Assembly: GCF_000003195.3 (NCBI RefSeq)
Contig: NC_012875.2
Span: forward strand, 12,653,425 to 12,717,424
From: Sorghum bicolor
Lineage: Eukaryota > Streptophyta > Magnoliopsida > Poales > Poaceae
Length of the DNA: 64,000 nt
Reading direction: 5' to 3'
Positions 60,223-64,000 of this stretch are shown piece by piece. The notes beneath the pieces are model-generated. The model did no database searches. It had not been told where the DNA came from and saw only the letters and a list, made by a program, of their open reading frames with translations. A program made the position numbers and the translations under genes. Position 1 is the first letter of the stretch. Every line of letters begins with the position of its first letter.

Positions 60223-60617
60223 CTAGCAGGAACACTCGTCCGCGCGTGTTTCCTCAGCAGGGCTTTCCTCCTAGGAACCAGAGGCCCCCTAGTCAGTGGA
60301 ATCAGGGCCAGTACCCTCTGCGCAACCAAAAGCAGAACCAGCAGCGTCCCCAGTACCAGCAGCAGTTTGGTAATCAACGCCCTCAGCAGCAAGCTAACCC
60401 CCAGGCACCACGTCCAGGTGTGCCCAACAATGCTCCAGTGAAGACAACAGTGGCAAACAACCCCAATGCTTGCTACCGTTGTGGTGAAGTGGGTCACTAT
60501 GCCCATCAGTGCCCGAAGAAGCAGAACCCCTCAGCTCCACAGAATCAGAACAACAATCAGAGGCCCAATGCTCGACCACCCCAAACTGGAAGTGTGAACC
60601 ATGTGTCTACTGAATAA
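60223..60617 (+). pseudogene. gag: Host gag, C-terminal (nucleocapsid) part
   Basis: In frame with the piece ending at 50295. Gln/Asn/Pro/Arg-rich, with one zinc knuckle, CYRCGEVGHYAHQC (60471-60512). It ends at a TAA (60615-60617), but the frame continues open on the other side into the protease, so the TAA is likely a lesion in a single gag-pol frame or, less likely, a read-through site. Confidence 0.88.
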
Positions 60618-61274
60618 GCTCAGGAGGCACCCGAGGTCATGTTGGGTACGTTCAGTATCAACTCCATCCCTGCTACTGTACTTTTTGATTCCGGAGCTTC
60701 GCATTCTTTCATCTCGCAAGCTTTTGTTAGAGTACATAGCATAGCTTTATGTGCCATGAAAAACTCAATGCTAGTGAATTCACCGGGGGGTACTATGCCA
60801 GCGAACTATTGGAGTCCCTCCGCTAGTGTTTCTCTAAGGGGGGTAGAGTTCAAAGTAAACCCCATTGTGCTAAGAACTTCTGGTATTGACCTTATCCTGG
60901 GGATGGATTGGATGAAGCAACATTGGGCAGTGATTCAATGCCAGGAGAAGTCTGTGGTAGTAACATCACCTAAAGGGGATAGAATTTGTGTAGAGGTGGC
61001 AGTGCAAGCACCTCCAACTGCTATCGTGAACCAGTTGACTGATGAGGTCAATGAGGAGAACCAAGTGGTGGATGACTTCCCTGATGTGTTCCGTGATGAA
61101 TTGCCAGGTATGCCACCTGACCGAGACATCGAATTCCTTATTGAACTTTTACCTGGAACTGCACCTATAGCTAAAAGACCTTATAGAATGGGAGTGAATG
61201 AACTAGAGGAACTTAAGAAACAAATTAAAGAGTTGCTAGAGAAGGGTTTTATTCGTCCTAGTTCATCACCTTGA
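60618..61274 (+). pseudogene. pol: Host pol: protease and start of reverse transcriptase
   Basis: The protease has LFDSGASHSFIS (active-site Asp codon at 60687-60689) and the DLILGMDWM flap/anchor block near 60890-60916. The protease-RT linker and the ELLPGTAPIAKRPYRM segment that opens chromovirus RT follow. A TGA at 61272-61274 breaks the frame within the RT fingers. Confidence 0.9.
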
Positions 61275-62420
61275 GGAGCACCCATTATCTTTGTCGATAA
61301 GAAAGATGGTACCAGGAGAATGTGTGTGGATTACCGGTCACTAAATGAAGTAACCATCAAAAACAAGTACCCTTTGCCTAGAATTGATGACCTGTTTGAT
61401 CAGTTAAAAGGTGCTTGTGTGTTCTCAAAAATAGACCTTCGATCCGGTTATCACCAACTGAAAATCCGTGCCTCGGATGTACCTAAGACAGCCTTCACTA
61501 CTAGGTATGGCCTGTATGAGTACACAGTTATGTCTTTTGGGCTGACCAATGCACCCGCATATTTCATGTACCTCATGAACAAGGTGTTCATGGAATTCTT
61601 GGATAAGTTTGTAGTGGTGTTCATTGATGATATACTCATCTTTTCCAAAACTAAAGAGGAACATGCGGAGCATCTGAGGCTAGTCTTGCAAAAGCTTAGA
61701 GAACATAAGCTATATGCCAAAAGAAGCAAGTGTGAGTTTTGGCTAAAGGAGGTCTCCTTTCTGGGACACGTGGTCTCCAATGGAGGGATAGCCGTGGACC
61801 CCAGCAAGGTGCAAGATGTGTTGAATTGGAAACCCCCGACCAATGTGAGTGAAATCCATAGCTTTCTGGGATTGGCCGGATATTATAGAAGATTCATTGA
61901 AGGATTCTCTAAACTTGCTAAGCCCATGATGGCCTTATTAGAGAAGAGTGCTAAGTTTGTTTGGTCACACAAATGCCAGGCTAACTTTGAGGAGTTAAAG
62001 AAGAGGTTGACCACAGCTCCAATGTTGACCTTACCTGACTTAAGCAAGAGCTTCTCCATCTATTGTGATGCTTCTCGCTTAGGTTTAGGTTGTGTGCTCA
62101 TGCAAGAAGGAAGAGTAGTGGCCTATGCATCTAGGCAGTTGAGGAAACATGAGTTGAAATACCGTACTCATGATCTGGAGCTAGCCGCAGTGGTCCATGC
62201 TTTAAAAATTTGGAGGCATTACTTGATTGGTCATAAGTGTGATATTTACACAGACCATAAGAGCCTAAAGTATATCTTCACCCAGTCAGACCTGAATCTG
62301 AGGCAACGTCGTTGGTTAGAGTTGATCAAGGATTATGACCCGGAAGTGCATTATCACCCTGGGAAAGCAAATGTAGTTGCAGATGCACTTTGTAGGAAAA
62401 GCTATGTCAACAGACTTTAG
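61275..62420 (+). pseudogene. pol: Host pol: reverse transcriptase and RNase H
   Basis: Same frame as the previous segment. RT blocks: CVDYRSLN (61323 on), [10 protein letters not shown] (61430 on), the catalytic FIDDILIFS near 61620-61646, and [12 protein letters not shown] near 61863. RNase H begins with [15 protein letters not shown] (about 62058) and has [15 protein letters not shown] and IYTDHKSL (about 62250), then [14 protein letters not shown]. All acidic residues expected at the RT active site are present. A TAG at 62418-62420 ends it. Confidence 0.92.
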
Positions 62421-62843
62421 CTGAAATTTATTCCAGCTGAGTTGCGAGCCGAAATAGAACACCTCAACATAGGCTTTGTGAATCATACCATGGGTCTAGA
62501 GATAGAGCCAACATTGGAACAAGAGATATGTAAGAGTCAGTTGGAGGATGAGAAATTAAAAGAGATAGCAGATAATGTAGTGCTTGGAAAGGCACCAGGC
62601 TTCAGGATAGATGAGAATGGTACCCTATGGTTTGGGAAAAGGATATGTGTGCCTGAAGTGAAGGCTATCCGAGACACAATTCTGCGTGAGGCGCATGACT
62701 CTGCTTATTCAATACACCCTGGGAGTACCAAGATGTATTTGGACCTAAAGGAGAGATATTGGTGGTATGGATTGAAAAGGGATGTAGCAGAGTATGTTGC
62801 TTTGTGTGACACCTGTCAGAGGGTGAAAGCTGAGCACCAATGA
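62421..62843 (+). pseudogene. pol: Host pol: integrase zinc-binding region
   Basis: Frame continues after the TAG. The HHCC zinc finger is visible: H in REAHDS and H in SIHPGS (about 62691-62722), then CDTC (about 62808-62817). A TGA at 62841-62843 breaks the frame just before the catalytic core. Confidence 0.88.
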
Positions 62844-63941
62844 CCTGCAGGGTTGTTGCAACCAATGCAGATACCCGAATGCAAATGGGAACAAGTCGGT
62901 ATGGACTTTATTACCGGGTTGCCACGTACTCAACGTGGGTATGACTCGATTTGGGTAATAGTAGACCGACTCACTAAGGTTGCACATTTCTTACCAGTCA
63001 AAATCAACTACAAAGGGGAAAGGTTAGCCGAGCTATACATGGAAAGGATTGTGTGCTTACACGGAGTTCCAAAGAAGATCGTGTCCGACCGAGGAACTCA
63101 GTTTACATCGCACTTTTGGCACAAAGTACATAGATCCTTGGGAACTAAGCTGAACTTCAGTTCTGCTTATCATCCCCAGACTGATGGACAGACAAAGGGA
63201 ATTAATCAAATCTTGGAGGACATGCTGAGAGCTTGTGCTCTGCAGTATGGCACTAGTTGGGACAAAAGTCTGCCGTATGCCGAGTTTTCCTATAACAACA
63301 GCTACCAGAGGAGTCTCAAGATGGCACCATTTGAAGCTTTGTATGGTCGCAAGTGTAGGAAACCTTTATTCTGGAATCAAACTGGTGAAACACAGGTGTT
63401 TGGACCAGATGTCCTAAGAAGTGCTAAAGAACAAGTGAGGATGATTAGGGACAATCTAAGAGTGGCACAGTCCAGACAGAAAAGTTATGCCGACACACGA
63501 AGAAGGGATTTGAGCTTCAAAGAGGGTGATTTTGTATATCTGAAGGTATCTCCAATGAGGAGTGTGAAGAGATTCAATGTGAAGGGTAAGCTAGCACCGA
63601 GATACGTCGGACCTTTCAGGATTCTTGCAAGACGTGGAGAAGTAGCCTATCAGTTAGAACTTCCTGAGAGTTTGTCAGGTGTACATGATGTATTCCATGT
63701 TTCTCAGTTGAAGAAGTGTTTGCGGATACCCGAAGAGCAGATTCCTATAGAAGAGTTGACCGTTAAAGAAGATCTCACATATGAAGAGTACCCGATAAAG
63801 ATCTTGGAAACTGCAGATAGAGTTACAAGAAGCAGAACCATAAAGATGTGTAAAGTACAGTGGAACCGTTATACCGAAGATGAAGCCACCTGGGAAAGAG
63901 AAGAGGATTTGAGAAAGTCGTATCCACAACTATTTGAGTAA
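62844..63941 (+). pseudogene. pol: Host pol: integrase core and chromodomain
   Basis: Same frame, ending at TAA 63939-63941. Catalytic residues: Asp at 62904-62906 (VGMDF) and Asp at 63087-63089 (VSDRGTQF). At the third position, 36 residues after the second Asp, the codon is AAG (63195-63197), lysine, instead of glutamate, in the QT-K-GINQ context. The GPF.IL / YQLELP..L..VHDVFHVSQL block (about 63610-63720) follows. A C-terminal chromodomain-like segment (from about 63790: RVTRSRTIKMCKVQW, then DEATWE) would direct integration to marked chromatin. Confidence 0.9.
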
Positions 63942-63972
63942 GCACCACCCAATCTGGAGGACGAGATTATTT

Positions 63973-63985
63973 TTAAGGGGGTAGA
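63973..63985 (+). other. Polypurine tract of the host element
   Basis: TTAAGGGGGTAGAAT immediately before the LTR start; the usual chromovirus arrangement 30-50 bp after the pol stop. Confidence 0.8.
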
Positions 63986-63987
63986 AT

Positions 63988-64000
63988 TGTAACACCCATA
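63988..64000 (+). repeat. Start of the host element's 3' LTR (first 13 bp)
   Basis: TGTAACACCCATA, 12 of 13 bases identical to the start of the LTR at 13996. The rest lies outside the window. Confidence 0.8.

Larger units (their letters stand above)
13996..64000 (+). mobile_element. Host Tekay/Del-like chromovirus (Ty3 LTR retrotransposon), nested and incomplete at the right edge
   Basis: This element has a 5' LTR at 13996-16887, a primer-binding site at 16891, an upstream ORF (17072-17887 plus 40653-40766), gag (41448-41968, 50054-50295, 60223-60617), pol with protease, RT, RNase H, integrase and chromodomain to 63941, a polypurine tract at about 63973-63985 and the first 13 bp of the 3' LTR. 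Removing the three insertions and one copy of each target duplication leaves one open gag-pol frame throughout, which supports the reconstruction. The order PR-RT-RH-IN with a C-terminal chromodomain and the tRNA-Met type primer site fit the chromoviruses of the Tekay/Del group. The sequence left of it (AATCC at 13991-13995) should recur to the right of the 3' LTR, outside the window. Confidence 0.9.

Overview
The window is intergenic heterochromatin from a large plant genome, most probably a panicoid grass of the maize/sorghum/sugarcane kind. That assignment is an inference from two things: satellite-like units carrying the CTTTGCCGAGTGT / ACACTCGGCAAAG motif typical of grass CACTA elements, and the grass style of the LTR retrotransposons. 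I see no host gene, tRNA, rRNA or CRISPR array. Everything recognisable is repetitive DNA, and every plausible protein-coding region belongs to an LTR retrotransposon.

Layout. (1) 1-10272 is a tandem array of about 18 AT-rich units of about 545 or 586 bp, each with one or two perfect 13-bp-stem inverted repeats. It runs off the left edge. (2) 10273-13995 is a junkyard of three truncated LTR fragments: a chromovirus-type LTR on the minus strand, a Ty3-type LTR with 49/70-bp repeats on the plus strand, and an Athila/Tat-type LTR with its primer-binding site on the minus strand. (3) From 13996 to beyond the right edge lies one Tekay/Del-like chromovirus (plus strand). Its 2.9-kb 5' LTR, primer-binding site, an extra ORF upstream of gag, and a gag-pol with chromodomain are present; its 3' LTR starts at 63988. 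Without insertions it would be about 12 kb.

Three elements are inserted in this host, and a fourth sits in one of them. (a) 17888-40647, minus strand: a non-coding element with 4.9-kb LTRs and only 3.65 kb of internal DNA (LARD-like, chromovirus-type ends), in the host's upstream ORF. (b) 28288-37505, plus strand, inside one LTR of (a): an Athila/Tat-type element with Gag-protease and a second ORF but no reverse transcriptase or integrase. (c) 41969-50048, plus strand, in host gag: an Athila/Tat-type element coding only for Gag. (d) 50296-60217, minus strand, in host gag: a Copia element coding only for a four-zinc-knuckle Gag. Target-site duplications are perfect for (b) GACAC, (c) CAAGG and (d) GGCAT, and 4/5 for (a).

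All four inserted elements lack their own polymerase, so each must have been moved by enzymes supplied elsewhere. The only polymerase in the window, the host's, is dead: it has several in-frame nonsense codons without a frameshift, and its integrase catalytic glutamate is a lysine. LTR-LTR differences counted by eye (about 1.0% for c, 1.5% for d, 1.6% for b, about 2% sampled for a) agree with the nesting order.

The most unusual signals are: a promoter-like copy (GGGCGCCCGCCC boxes plus a TATA box) inside element (b), ahead of its second ORF; blocks of conserved non-coding sequence shared by (b) and (c); repeated polypurine-like CTTGGGGGA motifs inside these elements; 16-bp palindromes in the Copia LTR; and the three-module inverted architecture of the satellite monomer.
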